Shown: one piece after another, positions 35,729 to 45,043 of the stretch | Numbering within the stretch: position 1 is the first letter of the stretch | How the letters are laid out: every line of letters begins with the position of its first letter | DNA from: Candidatus Rifleibacteriota bacterium | Lineage (GTDB): Bacteria; Muiribacteriota; Ozemobacteria; Ozemobacterales; Ozemobacteraceae | Assembly (NCBI GenBank): GCA_018818125.1 | Contig: JAHISQ010000057.1 | Location: 1-52,366 of the forward strand | Direction: 5' to 3' | DNA length: 52,366 bases | Position numbers and translations under genes: made by a program | The notes under the pieces: model-generated | The model's database searches: none | What the model saw: only the letters and a program-made list of their open reading frames with translations | What the model was told of the DNA's origin: nothing

Positions 35729-36400
35729 ATGCCGATCATTACAATATCGCGTGAAGTGGGCGCATCAGGAACATATATTGCACTCAAACTTGCAGAGGCT
35801 CTAGGTGGAACCTGCTATGACCAGCAGATAATCCATGAGATAGCTGAGAAAATGGGAAAACCCAAAAGCCAGCTTGAAGATTTCGACCAGAATAGCTACA
35901 ACCGGGTCGGTGTTTTCTTTCAGGAGGCTCTGGCCAGCATTGCTCAGGGCGGCATGGTTTTTCACCCATTCGGAATCGGACCGCTCGACTGGGATTCAGC
36001 TGAAATGTTCACCACCTACCCGCGAAACTCTTTTCAGGAAAAAGATTACTACGACGTCCTTACCCAGGTAATAAAAGAAATCGCCGAACAGCCTAATTCG
36101 GTAATCCTTGGCCGAGGGGCCAGCCAGATTCTAAAAGGGCACTCAGATGCCTTTCATGTGCGCCTGGTTGCCGACACTGCCGACCGCATAAGCCAGTTAA
36201 TGAAAGAGCAGAATATCGATCAACATCAGGCCGAAGAATTGATCAACGGCAAGGATGCTGCTGCCGCCAATTTTATTTACGATTTTTTCGATGCAGAGAT
36301 CAATGATGCACATCAATACCATTTGGTAGTCAATACCAGCCAAATCATACCAGACCGATGCATTGAGATTATTCTATCTGCTATAAAACAACAAGATTGA
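35729..36400 (+). CDS. Cytidylate kinase-like family protein
   Basis: This 223-residue cytoplasmic protein belongs to the AAK6/cytidylate kinase-like family. It begins ITISREVGASGTYIALKLAEALG, shown here only as the family signature ISRE-G-G-I---LA--L; the P-loop is GASGTYIA, lacking the usual GKS/T, as in other members. Later motifs are ILGRGAS and FHVRLVAD with RI. The start at 35729 is set by GGGAGGG five bases upstream; an in-frame TTG at 35714 lies within or before that Shine-Dalgarno. A phosphotransferase role is inferred from family; substrate unknown. The next gene follows after 17 bases. Confidence 0.82.
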   Translation: MPIITISREVGASGTYIALKLAEALGGTCYDQQIIHEIAEKMGKPKSQLEDFDQNSYNRVGVFFQEALASIAQGGMVFHPFGIGPLDWDSAEMFTTYPRNSFQEKDYYDVLTQVIKEIAEQPNSVILGRGASQILKGHSDAFHVRLVADTADRISQLMKEQNIDQHQAEELINGKDAAAANFIYDFFDAEINDAHQYHLVVNTSQIIPDRCIEIILSAIKQQD

Positions 36401-36417
36401 TTAAAAACGGGGGCGTT

Positions 36418-37827
36418 ATGTCCAGCAAACTTCTAGGAATTATGCTGATAATTATCGGCATTCTAACCTTTCATCTGCTAGGTTCACAGTCAGAGACCAA
36501 GACCCTCTGGTACCGTGATATCACCGACAAAATATATTCTGATCCTGTATCAGTGGGTGATCACATTGTTTTTGTTGCCGGCGACAAAGGCAATCGTAAA
36601 TTCAAGCTTTACGAAATAGATAACAGCGGAAACACTACGGCACAGTCTGCAGAATTGCCAAGCCGGCCATATATGCCGCTAAGCTTTGATAACATAGTAG
36701 TAGTTGGTGATCTGGCCAAAATGATAAGAGGGTTTTCGGTGCCCGGCCTCAAACTGCTCTGGGAAAGCGCAACACCTGAGCAGTTCAGGATTCCGCCGAT
36801 CAAAACCGGCAACAATCTGCTGATTCAGGGAGAAGCCAGCGTGTTGTTCTGCCTCGACAGCAAGAACGGGCAACCCATCTGGGACCATACCTTCACCGAT
36901 ACACTGGTCAATTATGCTTCGGACAAAGTCATTGTATGTCTGCACGGTTACTCAGACATCAAAAACACAAGTTGGAAAGCGACAGCCTTGGATCCTGAGT
37001 CTGGAGATGTTTTATGGACAATGACTCTGCCGCTAGGTGCTGACACTCCGCTTTTCACACAAAACGTCTGTGTTCTCACTTCCAACGAGGGAGAGGCGAT
37101 GGTTGTAGACCAGTTTAGCGGAAACATTCTTTACAAACACCAGATAAAAGGACTCAGAACTGCACAGGTTCTTGATGAGTATCTCATCATGCTGGCCGCT
37201 GGCGGTTCCAGGCTGGTCTGTATGTCACTCATGGATGGCAGTTCATGGACTACGACAATGCAGTCTACCCTCGCCGGTGTCGCAAAAAGTGGAAACCGAT
37301 TGCTGATAGCAGACAAAAAAAATGTCAGGTGCCTCGAAATTGCCAATGGTGCAATTGTCTGGATGCGCAGCCTCGAAGATGTTTACAACGCTTTTCCTTT
37401 CAGGAACGGCATTTTTATAACTCATAAAGATTCGTTTTTATCGCGCACCACTTATGGCAGCTATATCGAAACCGGTTCACCAAACAGTCTCTGGGTGGCT
37501 TTCGACAAAAGCAATTTCATGAAACCTTTGACAATCGAAAATGGAGAGCTGTTGATAACTTACGATGGAAGTATCCGGTTATTACCACGAGTCCGCAGCA
37601 GCCAAACCCCGGTCAATTTAGAACTCCCCGGGCAAAAAACTCCTGGCGAGCCAAATTTTTGGAAAGACAAGAATGCATCCGAGGCGACCAAACTACCGGT
37701 TCCCAGCCCAGCCGTTAAGAAAAAAGTCATAGAATCCGAGGATGAAATTGACGAAGAAGACGATGAAAAGCCGGCAACTTCTGATATGTTAAAGCCAGCT
37801 GTAGATGACTGGAGCAAAAAAGACTAG
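36418..37827 (+). CDS. Membrane-anchored PQQ-type beta-propeller protein
   Basis: This 469-residue protein has an N-terminal signal anchor (about 5-24, LLGIMLIIIGILTFHLL), then repeated PQQ-like blades: LLWESATPE, FCLDSKNGQPIWDH, TALDPESGDVLWTM, VVDQFSGNILYKH, CLEIANGAIVWMRS. The C-terminal ~80 residues are Pro/Lys then strongly acidic (IDEEDDEK) and probably unstructured. No enzyme motif; such propellers scaffold envelope assemblies (compare BamB). The start at 36418 follows GGGGG five bases upstream. It is co-transcribed with the kinase-like gene. Confidence 0.8.
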   Translation: MSSKLLGIMLIIIGILTFHLLGSQSETKTLWYRDITDKIYSDPVSVGDHIVFVAGDKGNRKFKLYEIDNSGNTTAQSAELPSRPYMPLSFDNIVVVGDLAKMIRGFSVPGLKLLWESATPEQFRIPPIKTGNNLLIQGEASVLFCLDSKNGQPIWDHTFTDTLVNYASDKVIVCLHGYSDIKNTSWKATALDPESGDVLWTMTLPLGADTPLFTQNVCVLTSNEGEAMVVDQFSGNILYKHQIKGLRTAQVLDEYLIMLAAGGSRLVCMSLMDGSSWTTTMQSTLAGVAKSGNRLLIADKKNVRCLEIANGAIVWMRSLEDVYNAFPFRNGIFITHKDSFLSRTTYGSYIETGSPNSLWVAFDKSNFMKPLTIENGELLITYDGSIRLLPRVRSSQTPVNLELPGQKTPGEPNFWKDKNASEATKLPVPSPAVKKKVIESEDEIDEEDDEKPATSDMLKPAVDDWSKKD

Positions 37828-37919
37828 CCCTGAGAAAGACACTCGTTATGGTGCCTGAGAGGTTCTCCTGAGCAAATGTTGATTCACTGAACACGCCTGA
37901 AAATGCGAGCAGACAACTT

Positions 37920-37948
37920 TTGCTCTGACAATAAAATAGTGTTATAAT
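37920..37948 (+). promoter_or_regulatory. Promoter of the CoA-dehydratase activase gene
   Basis: TTGCTC, a 17-base spacer and a perfect TATAAT (37943-37948), predicting a start near 37955, about 26 bases before the ATG. Confidence 0.6.
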
Positions 37949-37980
37949 GCCTGACCCGCTTTTGTCGGCCCGGAGGTATT

Positions 37981-40900
37981 ATGACAAACAAAAAAATTAA
38001 CATTGGTTTTGATATAGGATCGGTTAGCATCAACGCAGTAGTTTGCGACTCAAACGCAAAACTGATCGAAGAGTGGCCCTATCACCGCCATTTTGGTCGC
38101 ACCCTTGAGCTTTGCGCCCGTATACTGAGCCAAATCGAAAACAAATATGGCCGCGACAATATAGAACGCGTTGCTTTTACCGGGACTCACGGCAAGGGCA
38201 TCGCTTCTGAACTCAAAACCTGCTTTGAGATTGAAACAACTGCACAGACCAGGGGCCTGCACGCTCTGATGCCGGACGCCAGATCTGTTATCTCAATTGG
38301 CGGTCACGATTCAGCTCTCCTCGTGCTGACACCTTCCGAAAAAGACTTTATTCTAGACGACTTTAAACTCAACGAAGCGTGTGCAGCTGGCACCGGCAGC
38401 TTTATTGACCAGCAGGCTGAGCGCGTTTTCTCTGATGTCGAAGAATTTAACAGCATCAGTGACCCACAGAAGCGCATGGAATCAATCCTGATACGCTTCA
38501 TGGAAGAGGGCCGCAAGTCTGACTGTCCAGCCAGCGTTGCCTGCCGCTGCACGGTCTTCACCAAATCGGACATGATACACCTGCAAAACAAGGGTATCCC
38601 GATCAAACACATTATTTCCGGCTTACATGAAGGCGTTGCCAAAAATTTCAAATCGACTCTGATTAACAATCGCAAACTCCTCGAGCCAGTCGCCTTTATC
38701 GGTGGCTACGCCTCCAACCTTCTCGCGCGCAAATCTTTCGAGCGAATTCTTGGCCTGAAGATATCTGTGCCAGACCATTACACCAGCGTTGGAGCTCTCG
38801 GAGCCATCCTCAACGCCATGAGCAACAAACAAGGCCGCCAGATTACCGCCGAGCAGATTGACCAGCTTAAGGCCTCAGAGGCATTTGCAGCAGTGCGCAC
38901 TGCACCTCTCAGCATAGATCTACACCCCTTTGCCGAGTGCGGCAAAGCCGATGGCCTCCCCCCGGGCAAAGAGATACTAGATGTTTACATGGGCTATGAC
39001 ATCGGCTCAACCACAACCAAACTGGTTTTGATTACACCTGAAGGGCGTGTGGTTTACAAGTGCTATATTTCGACCGAAGGACAGCCAGTTATCGCCATTA
39101 AAAAGGCGTTGCGCAACTGCGTCGAAACCATTGACGTAAAGCGCGTCAAGGTAATCGGCGTCGGCACCACCGGTTCCGGACGCGAGGTTGCCAACCTCTT
39201 CGTCGGCGCCGACGATGTGGTAAACGAAGTTACCGCACACGCACGCGGCACTACTTACTTTGAGCCAACAATAGACACGATCTTTGAACTTGGCGGCCAG
39301 GATGCCAAATATACTGCGCTTGGTAACGGCTATGTCGTTGATTTCAGGATGAACAAGGTCTGCGCTGCCGGAACCGGCAGTTTTCTTGAAGAAACTGCCA
39401 ACAAGCTTGGCATAGACATCGCCGGCGAATATGAAACCATGGCAATGCGTGCCAAAGCGCCATATCGATTGACCGAGCGTTGCACTGTCTACATGGAATC
39501 AGACCTGATGTCCTACCTGCAGATGGGCGGAGCGGTCGAAGATCTTCTTGCTGGCCTCTCTCAGGCAGTGGTTCACAATTATCTGAATCGCGTCGTACAG
39601 GATGGCAAAATTGGCAACAAAATCAGCTTTCAGGGCGGCCCGTCACTTAACAAATCAGTAGTTGCAGCATTCGAAAAAATTGTCGGAAAACCGATTATAA
39701 CTCTGCCGCACCGTGAGGTAATGGGTGGAATCGGAGCTGCTCTGCACGCTATGGATGAAATAAAGGGACTCGTTGCTACCGGCGAAAACTTTACAACGAG
39801 ATTCAGAGGCTGGCAAGTTGTAGAGCAGCCATTTGTGCATGAAGAAGAGATATGCAACCGCAATTCCAAATGTCACAATCAGTGCAAACTCCAGATTTAC
39901 AAAGTTGGCAATGACGAAGCAATTTATGGCGGCGACTGCGGCATGTACGAATCGCGGCTGCAGACAAAAAAGCGCGCACCAGACTTTAACCGCGTTCGCC
40001 AGGAACTCTATTTCAAACACATGAAGGGTCTTTATCAAGTCGCTGACGAAGAACCATTTATTCCACAAAGTGGCAAAACGGTCATCGGAATCCCGCGCGC
40101 ACTCGGCTTTCACGATCTTGGCATATTCTGGATACACCTGATGACACGACTTGGTTATGAAGTTGTTATCAGCCCAGAAACCAGCAACGAAATCGTTGAT
40201 CGCGGCATTTCGGCTATGACCTGCGAAGCATGTTTTCCGGTCAAAATTTCACATGGGCACGTCGCGACACTCAAAGACAAGTGCGATCTCCTTTTCATGC
40301 CTATGCTGATCGAGATGGAGTCTAATCAGGGAAACAATTCATTTTATTGTCCATATGTCGAAGCCAACACCTACATGCTGATTGCTGCGCTTGGACTTGA
40401 AGCAAAAAAAGTAATCAAGCCGGCTATTTATTTCAAGAAGGGCAAGCTCGATATGCAGCTGAACTTTGCTGCCGAATTCAAGCGTCTTGGGCTGCCTTTC
40501 AACGACAAAAAGTTCAATCAGGCCTACGATGAAGCCATGGCCGAACTTAAGCTGTTCTCCAGCGAAATCAAACGCATTGGCAGCGAAATTCTTAAAAACC
40601 TTGGTGATCGCCGTGCGATCGTGGTAGTGGGGCGCCCATACAGCGCCTATGATTCACGCACCAACCTTAATCTGTTCGCCACTTTCAGCCGTCTCGGGAT
40701 TCATGCAATTCCTCAGGAATTTCTCGACCTGTCAGGCATCGACGTCGAATCTGAATACCCGAATATGTACTGGGGCTTTGGCAATCGCATTCTGCAGGTC
40801 GCCAAGTATATAAATCGCGACCAGAGGCTATTCGGGCTTTACCTCACCAGCTTTTCCTGCGGGCCAGATTCTTTTGTATTGCACTTCTTCAACCACGAGA

Positions 40901-42312
40901 TGAACCGCACCCACAGGCCTTATCTCGAACTGGAGCTCGATGAACACTCTGCCGGAGCCGGTGTAGAAACCCGTCTTCTTGCCTTTATCGATGCGATAAA
41001 AAACCAGACGCAAATCACCATTCTCGCCGACAAAGACATAAACTTCGTGCCACGTAAATCAACTGCGCCCCTCACCGAGCGCACGCTTTACCTGCCAAAA
41101 ATGGCTGAAGGCGCCAGATGTCTTGCCGCAGCATTTCGCCATCTTGGCTGCAACGCTGAGGTAATGCCAACTTACACCAATGCTGGCCTCGAATTTGGCA
41201 AAAAACATACCTCTGGCAAAGAATGCTTTCCTTGCATAGTAACGACCGGAGATATGTTCGACGTAATCGACCGCCACATGGCGGATGGCGATGATGTAAA
41301 CAACAGCCTGGCATTCTTTATGCCGGAAACCGAGGGGCCATGCCGTTTCGGCCAATACACTCGTCTGCACCGAATTCTGCTCGACAAGTATAAATATGTT
41401 AACGTGCCGATCCTATCGCCAAGCTCTGAAGACAGTTACCGATTCAGCGGATATTTTAATGACAGTCAGGCCGTAGAGTTCCGTAAACTTGCCTGGCAGT
41501 CTATTGTATACGCCGACCTGATCGAAAAGGCACTCTGGCGCATCAGACCCTACGAAAAAGTGAAAGGCACATCCGACGTTGTTTTTGAGGATGCAATGCA
41601 GGCTGGAATAGTTGCTATCGAAGCCGGTGGCGGGCTGCAACTGATCAAGGCCGCAAAAAAATCAGCACGTGCCTTTGCTGCGATCGAGCGAACAAACGGG
41701 CAAAAGCCACTGATCGGCATAGTTGGCGAGATCTTCGTAAGAACGCACAAAGAAAGCAACCAACAGCTCATACGCATGCTTGAGGATCTCGGCTGCGAAA
41801 CTTACACCAGCTCCGTAGCCGAATGGGTTGAATACACCACGCATACCGGCATCGAAGAATCCAGAGAAGCCCTTAGGCGCAAAAAATCACTCGCGAATGT
41901 CGGAGAAGTCGCAAAGTTCTGGCTCACTGCCAAATATCAACGCCTGGTTGCTAAATTTATTTCCCAGCCATTCTCCAGTCTTCTCGGCGAGCGTTTTGAC
42001 CACAGCACCGAACATATTCTCGAAGAAACCGCCGACATCTTCTCAAATCACATCAACGGCGAAGCAATACTCAGTATTGGTGGCGCTCTCGCCTTTGCGA
42101 AAGAAGGCTATAACGGCGTAGTGAATTCAATGCCATTCACCTGCATGCCTTCAACCATTGCCAGCTCAATTCTCAAGGTGCACATGCGCAGCAAGGCGCC
42201 TTTCGTCGACATGATCTATGACGGAAGCATTATGCCCAACCGTGAGACAAACCTGGCAACTTTCGCCTTTCAGGCTCGGCAGAATCTCGAAAAACACGGC
42301 CGAAAACCCTGA
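37981..42312 (+). CDS. Giant 2-hydroxyacyl-CoA dehydratase activase (fused ASKHA pair plus DUF2229 and HgdB-like region)
   Basis: This 1443-residue cytoplasmic Fe-S ATPase belongs to the BcrAD/BadFG/HgdC family of one-electron activators. Two ASKHA domains are fused: domain 1 (about 5-275) with GFDIGSVS, ACAAGTGSF and RCTVF; domain 2 (about 335-590) with GYDIGSTTTK, LGGQDAKY, VCAAGTGSF and RCTVYMESD. The C-AAGTG and R-CTV cysteines hold the bridging 4Fe-4S cluster between two HgdC monomers, so this chain is a built-in pseudo-dimer. A DUF2229 domain (EACFPVK, GIPRALG) and an HgdB-like cysteine-containing C-terminal half (SGKECFPC) follow. The length matches the known ~1400-residue subfamily. 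GGAGG precedes the ATG. Substrate unknown; no separate dehydratase genes lie nearby. Confidence 0.9.
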   Translation: MTNKKINIGFDIGSVSINAVVCDSNAKLIEEWPYHRHFGRTLELCARILSQIENKYGRDNIERVAFTGTHGKGIASELKTCFEIETTAQTRGLHALMPDARSVISIGGHDSALLVLTPSEKDFILDDFKLNEACAAGTGSFIDQQAERVFSDVEEFNSISDPQKRMESILIRFMEEGRKSDCPASVACRCTVFTKSDMIHLQNKGIPIKHIISGLHEGVAKNFKSTLINNRKLLEPVAFIGGYASNLLARKSFERILGLKISVPDHYTSVGALGAILNAMSNKQGRQITAEQIDQLKASEAFAAVRTAPLSIDLHPFAECGKADGLPPGKEILDVYMGYDIGSTTTKLVLITPEGRVVYKCYISTEGQPVIAIKKALRNCVETIDVKRVKVIGVGTTGSGREVANLFVGADDVVNEVTAHARGTTYFEPTIDTIFELGGQDAKYTALGNGYVVDFRMNKVCAAGTGSFLEETANKLGIDIAGEYETMAMRAKAPYRLTERCTVYMESDLMSYLQMGGAVEDLLAGLSQAVVHNYLNRVVQDGKIGNKISFQGGPSLNKSVVAAFEKIVGKPIITLPHREVMGGIGAALHAMDEIKGLVATGENFTTRFRGWQVVEQPFVHEEEICNRNSKCHNQCKLQIYKVGNDEAIYGGDCGMYESRLQTKKRAPDFNRVRQELYFKHMKGLYQVADEEPFIPQSGKTVIGIPRALGFHDLGIFWIHLMTRLGYEVVISPETSNEIVDRGISAMTCEACFPVKISHGHVATLKDKCDLLFMPMLIEMESNQGNNSFYCPYVEANTYMLIAALGLEAKKVIKPAIYFKKGKLDMQLNFAAEFKRLGLPFNDKKFNQAYDEAMAELKLFSSEIKRIGSEILKNLGDRRAIVVVGRPYSAYDSRTNLNLFATFSRLGIHAIPQEFLDLSGIDVESEYPNMYWGFGNRILQVAKYINRDQRLFGLYLTSFSCGPDSFVLHFFNHEMNRTHRPYLELELDEHSAGAGVETRLLAFIDAIKNQTQITILADKDINFVPRKSTAPLTERTLYLPKMAEGARCLAAAFRHLGCNAEVMPTYTNAGLEFGKKHTSGKECFPCIVTTGDMFDVIDRHMADGDDVNNSLAFFMPETEGPCRFGQYTRLHRILLDKYKYVNVPILSPSSEDSYRFSGYFNDSQAVEFRKLAWQSIVYADLIEKALWRIRPYEKVKGTSDVVFEDAMQAGIVAIEAGGGLQLIKAAKKSARAFAAIERTNGQKPLIGIVGEIFVRTHKESNQQLIRMLEDLGCETYTSSVAEWVEYTTHTGIEESREALRRKKSLANVGEVAKFWLTAKYQRLVAKFISQPFSSLLGERFDHSTEHILEETADIFSNHINGEAILSIGGALAFAKEGYNGVVNSMPFTCMPSTIASSILKVHMRSKAPFVDMIYDGSIMPNRETNLATFAFQARQNLEKHGRKP

Positions 42313-42328
42313 TCTAATCCTTCCACTA

Positions 42329-42377
42329 CACTCGCCGCCAGCATCTACATCGGTATACTGGCGGCGAGTGCTTTTCT
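42329..42377 (+). terminator. Rho-independent terminator
   Basis: A perfect 13-bp stem (42329-42341 with 42358-42370) with a 16-base loop and CTTTTCTG behind ends the activase gene. Confidence 0.85.
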
Positions 42378-42463
42378 GTCTGTCTATAAGTGTTGAAAAC
42401 TGGCACCAAAAAGGTTAAAATTGTGCGCAACATTTACGAACCTGCTTTTCGGGAGATTCGCTG

Positions 42464-44005
42464 ATGGAACAAATAGTAGATCAAATTGCCAAACTTCAGT
42501 TTCTAAATCAGTTTTGGTTAACGCTGTTTCTGATTATTCCAATAGTGCTTATTTCGCGATCCATCGTTGCTGGCAGCAGATATTCGCCAATTCTTATTAT
42601 CGTATTATTCGGTCTGGGCATGGGCTATGCACTGGTAAAAAGTAATATTGGCACTCCTGGCCTGGAAGAATTCCCTCTTCTGACGCTGATAAGCAGAGTA
42701 ACAATTGTGGCGCTGGTCGTCTCGTTCTTTGTCGGCGGGCAGGAGCTCAAAAAGCTCTTTTTAAAGCAGCATCTTGAGCTTGATGACATTGTTATCTATT
42801 CGAGCGAAGAAACTATCCTGGGTACAAAAAGAACTCAACTTTACTTCCTTATCCGCTCATTTTTCATACTTATAGGCCTGGAAGGAATCGTAAAGCTTAT
42901 AGTCGGCGTAAGCAGCAACGATCCAATTTCCCATTTTTACCCGCTTGTTTCTTACATTGGCGTTTGCGGATCAGTCATACTTATAGATAACAAGGCAACC
43001 ATCAAAGACAAGGGCGCCTATATTCGAAAAGGGCTCTATGAAATGGCCATGATCGTGGGCATTCTTTGCGCGTCTCAATATATTGCAATGGCAATCAAGC
43101 CTCTTATTGCTCTGCCACAGATCTTCTTTGCCATGATTGTTTCTGCCACCCTCGGCGTGCTGTTTTCGGAATGGATCATGGGCCCGACAGGTAGAGCGCT
43201 TCTGTTTGCGGGCATTCCGGTTGTGCTTTCTGCAAACTTCATGATTGGCGGTTCGCGAATCGCCGAAGCCTTTAAACTGGAAGGCATGGCACCGGTTATG
43301 GCTTATGGCTTTTTCGGCCAGCTTTTCTGGATGTTTGGCGGACTCGCACTCCTTATTTTTCTAGGCAAAGCCAACCACGTACGAAACCTGGCGCCCGGCA
43401 TGGCAGGCTCACTTTCGCATTCAGGACTCACCGGCGCCTGTACTGCCGGAGATCTTGGTTCAGAGGCCGCTGCTCGGGCACCCATAATGATCAATGTCCC
43501 TTTCTTCGGACACATCTTCGTTTTCACCATCCTGGCAATGAGCGTACAACAAGGGAAACTGATTGCCTCGGCTGCGCTGGCAATTGCATTAATAGGCATA
43601 GGCATCACCACCTGGTCACTAAAAACCCTTAGTAAGGCCAATAGTAAAGAATCAGAAGAAGTTAAGGGCCTTATGCAGTTTTCCTTTGGATGGCAGATTA
43701 CAGCAGTATTTGGCGGTTTTTTTCTACTACATCTGAGTGGAATGGACATCTACAATGCCGGCATGGCCAAAGCTGCAGCAATTTCACACTTTGGTCTTTT
43801 TGCGGCGACTCAGGGCGGTATGTTCGGCGAACAGTCGGCAACACTGATTCCATTTATCTTTGCCATGCCGTTTCTGGTTCATCCCCTTGTTTTTGGTATT
43901 TTTGGTGCCGCCATGGAAAAGGACGGCGAAATGCCAAAAACCATTGTCCTGGCACTTGCACTGATTGGCCTGGCCGGAGTTATTTATTCACTGACGTTAG
44001 CTTAA
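42464..44005 (+). CDS. Polytopic membrane protein, transporter-like, family not recognised
   Basis: This 513-residue protein has about 12-13 hydrophobic segments and a cytoplasmic loop near 100-125 (KKLFLKQHLELDD). Small-residue-rich re-entrant-like stretches in two halves (GGSRIAEAFKLEG; GSLSHSGLTGACTAGDLGSEAA; ATQGGMFGEQSA) recall secondary transporters such as sodium:carboxylate or glutamate symporters, but I cannot place it in a family. GGGAG lies seven bases before the ATG. It stands as a single gene between two terminators, downstream of the dehydratase activase and upstream of the acetate-type symporter, so an organic-acid or amino-acid substrate is a reasonable guess only. Confidence 0.8.
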   Translation: MEQIVDQIAKLQFLNQFWLTLFLIIPIVLISRSIVAGSRYSPILIIVLFGLGMGYALVKSNIGTPGLEEFPLLTLISRVTIVALVVSFFVGGQELKKLFLKQHLELDDIVIYSSEETILGTKRTQLYFLIRSFFILIGLEGIVKLIVGVSSNDPISHFYPLVSYIGVCGSVILIDNKATIKDKGAYIRKGLYEMAMIVGILCASQYIAMAIKPLIALPQIFFAMIVSATLGVLFSEWIMGPTGRALLFAGIPVVLSANFMIGGSRIAEAFKLEGMAPVMAYGFFGQLFWMFGGLALLIFLGKANHVRNLAPGMAGSLSHSGLTGACTAGDLGSEAAARAPIMINVPFFGHIFVFTILAMSVQQGKLIASAALAIALIGIGITTWSLKTLSKANSKESEEVKGLMQFSFGWQITAVFGGFFLLHLSGMDIYNAGMAKAAAISHFGLFAATQGGMFGEQSATLIPFIFAMPFLVHPLVFGIFGAAMEKDGEMPKTIVLALALIGLAGVIYSLTLA

Positions 44006-44030
44006 TCTGACCTCAAAGCAAGCAATTAAT

Positions 44031-44064
44031 GGTGCAACCTCAGATATGGGGCTGCACCTCTTTC
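44031..44064 (+). terminator. Probable Rho-independent terminator
   Basis: GGTGCA (44031-44036) pairs with TGCACC (44053-44058), with an inner CCTC/GGGG helix, followed by TCTTTC. The T-run is poor. Confidence 0.55.
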
Positions 44065-44123
44065 AATAAAATTCCCTTTCTCAAGCTCAGCCCTGAACAG
44101 CCGAATTTCGACACAAAACATTC

Positions 44124-44152
44124 TTGACTTTCAAATTTTGGGATTGTATCCT
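44124..44152 (+). promoter_or_regulatory. Promoter of the symporter operon
   Basis: TTGACT, a 17-base spacer and TATCCT. It gives a leader of about 148 bases before 44307, which contains an A/T-rich hairpin (CTGCTAAAAA with TTTTTCGGCAG) near 44190-44216. Confidence 0.6.
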
Positions 44153-44306
44153 GATGACGGAAAAGTAGATTTTCATGAGGCAGGTACTCTGCTAAAAAAT
44201 GCTTTTTCGGCAGTCTGAGAGAGAGAATTTCCCGTTTTGTTTTCTATGCATTTTCGAGGAATAAAAGTGTACGCTTTTAGAATGTACCGAATTTTCAGGA
44301 GGATTA

Positions 44307-45038
44307 ATGTCTGACGTAACTTACAATGTGAATTTTTTCACTCCTAAGTCTGAAGCCGCCAAAGCAAACAAGAGAGTGGTTATGACCATGCTCATCGTCT
44401 GGTTTGTCGCAGTTTTTGGCTTTCAGTTCATGCTCACCGCGATGAACACGCCTACCCCCGAACCGATGCATGCTGTTTACGCCAAAGCATGGCCTGAAGT
44501 TTCGAGCGGCGCCGGAAGCGAAGTTGACAAGAAAGATCTCGCAAGGTCTTTGCTCATGGTTCTCGGGAAAAATGTTTCCCTGCGCGCAGCCGACAAGCCA
44601 ATTCTTAAAAGCGCACTAAGCGCTGTCGTTCGTGGGCTAGGAGTTCAGGATTCTGATCCCCAGGCCGCAGCAACAGCAATCGGTCTCGGTACAGACGGTT
44701 TCGATCCTCTTCTAGTTTCGATTCTAAAAAGTTCACTGGTTCCTGTGACTTCCGATGTCATTTCCGATGAACATAAACTGGCACTTCCCAAAATCATGGA
44801 TCTTTATCTGATTCATAATCGCTCAGCCTTAACGGACACGCGCTTCCTTGGATTCCCCTTTCATTACTGGTTCACCGCTCAATTCCTGCTGATTATGTTT
44901 GTCAGCCTCTGCTGGTTGTTTTGCTATATGACTGATATCGCAAATGTCAAATATAACCTTGAACAAGAAGGTGTGGAGCCAAATTTGGCGGTCACCGCAA
45001 AACCTGCAGAGAATACTCCTGAAGAAGAGAAGGAATAA
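44307..45038 (+). CDS. Small subunit of sodium:solute symporter (DUF4212-like) with a large insert
   Basis: This 243-residue protein has two membrane helices: VVMTMLIVWFVAVFGFQFML (about 24-45) and HYWFTAQFLLIMFVSLCWLFCYM (about 190-212). These, with GFPFHYWFTAQ, match the DUF4212 small subunits that pair with VC_2705/ActP-type symporters, which are normally only about 85-110 residues. Here about 130 residues lie between the helices, with no recognised fold, and face the periplasm if topology follows the family. The C-terminal tail is acidic. GGAGG is close upstream. The gene touches the symporter gene (TAATG), so the two are coupled. Confidence 0.82.
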   Translation: MSDVTYNVNFFTPKSEAAKANKRVVMTMLIVWFVAVFGFQFMLTAMNTPTPEPMHAVYAKAWPEVSSGAGSEVDKKDLARSLLMVLGKNVSLRAADKPILKSALSAVVRGLGVQDSDPQAAATAIGLGTDGFDPLLVSILKSSLVPVTSDVISDEHKLALPKIMDLYLIHNRSALTDTRFLGFPFHYWFTAQFLLIMFVSLCWLFCYMTDIANVKYNLEQEGVEPNLAVTAKPAENTPEEEKE

Positions 45039-45043
45039 TGACA

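Noticed and set aside
42401..42415. TGGCAC resembling a -24 element upstream of the polytopic membrane protein
   Set aside because: The bases ten positions after GG are GT, not GC, and no TTGCW follows, so it is not a sigma-54 promoter.
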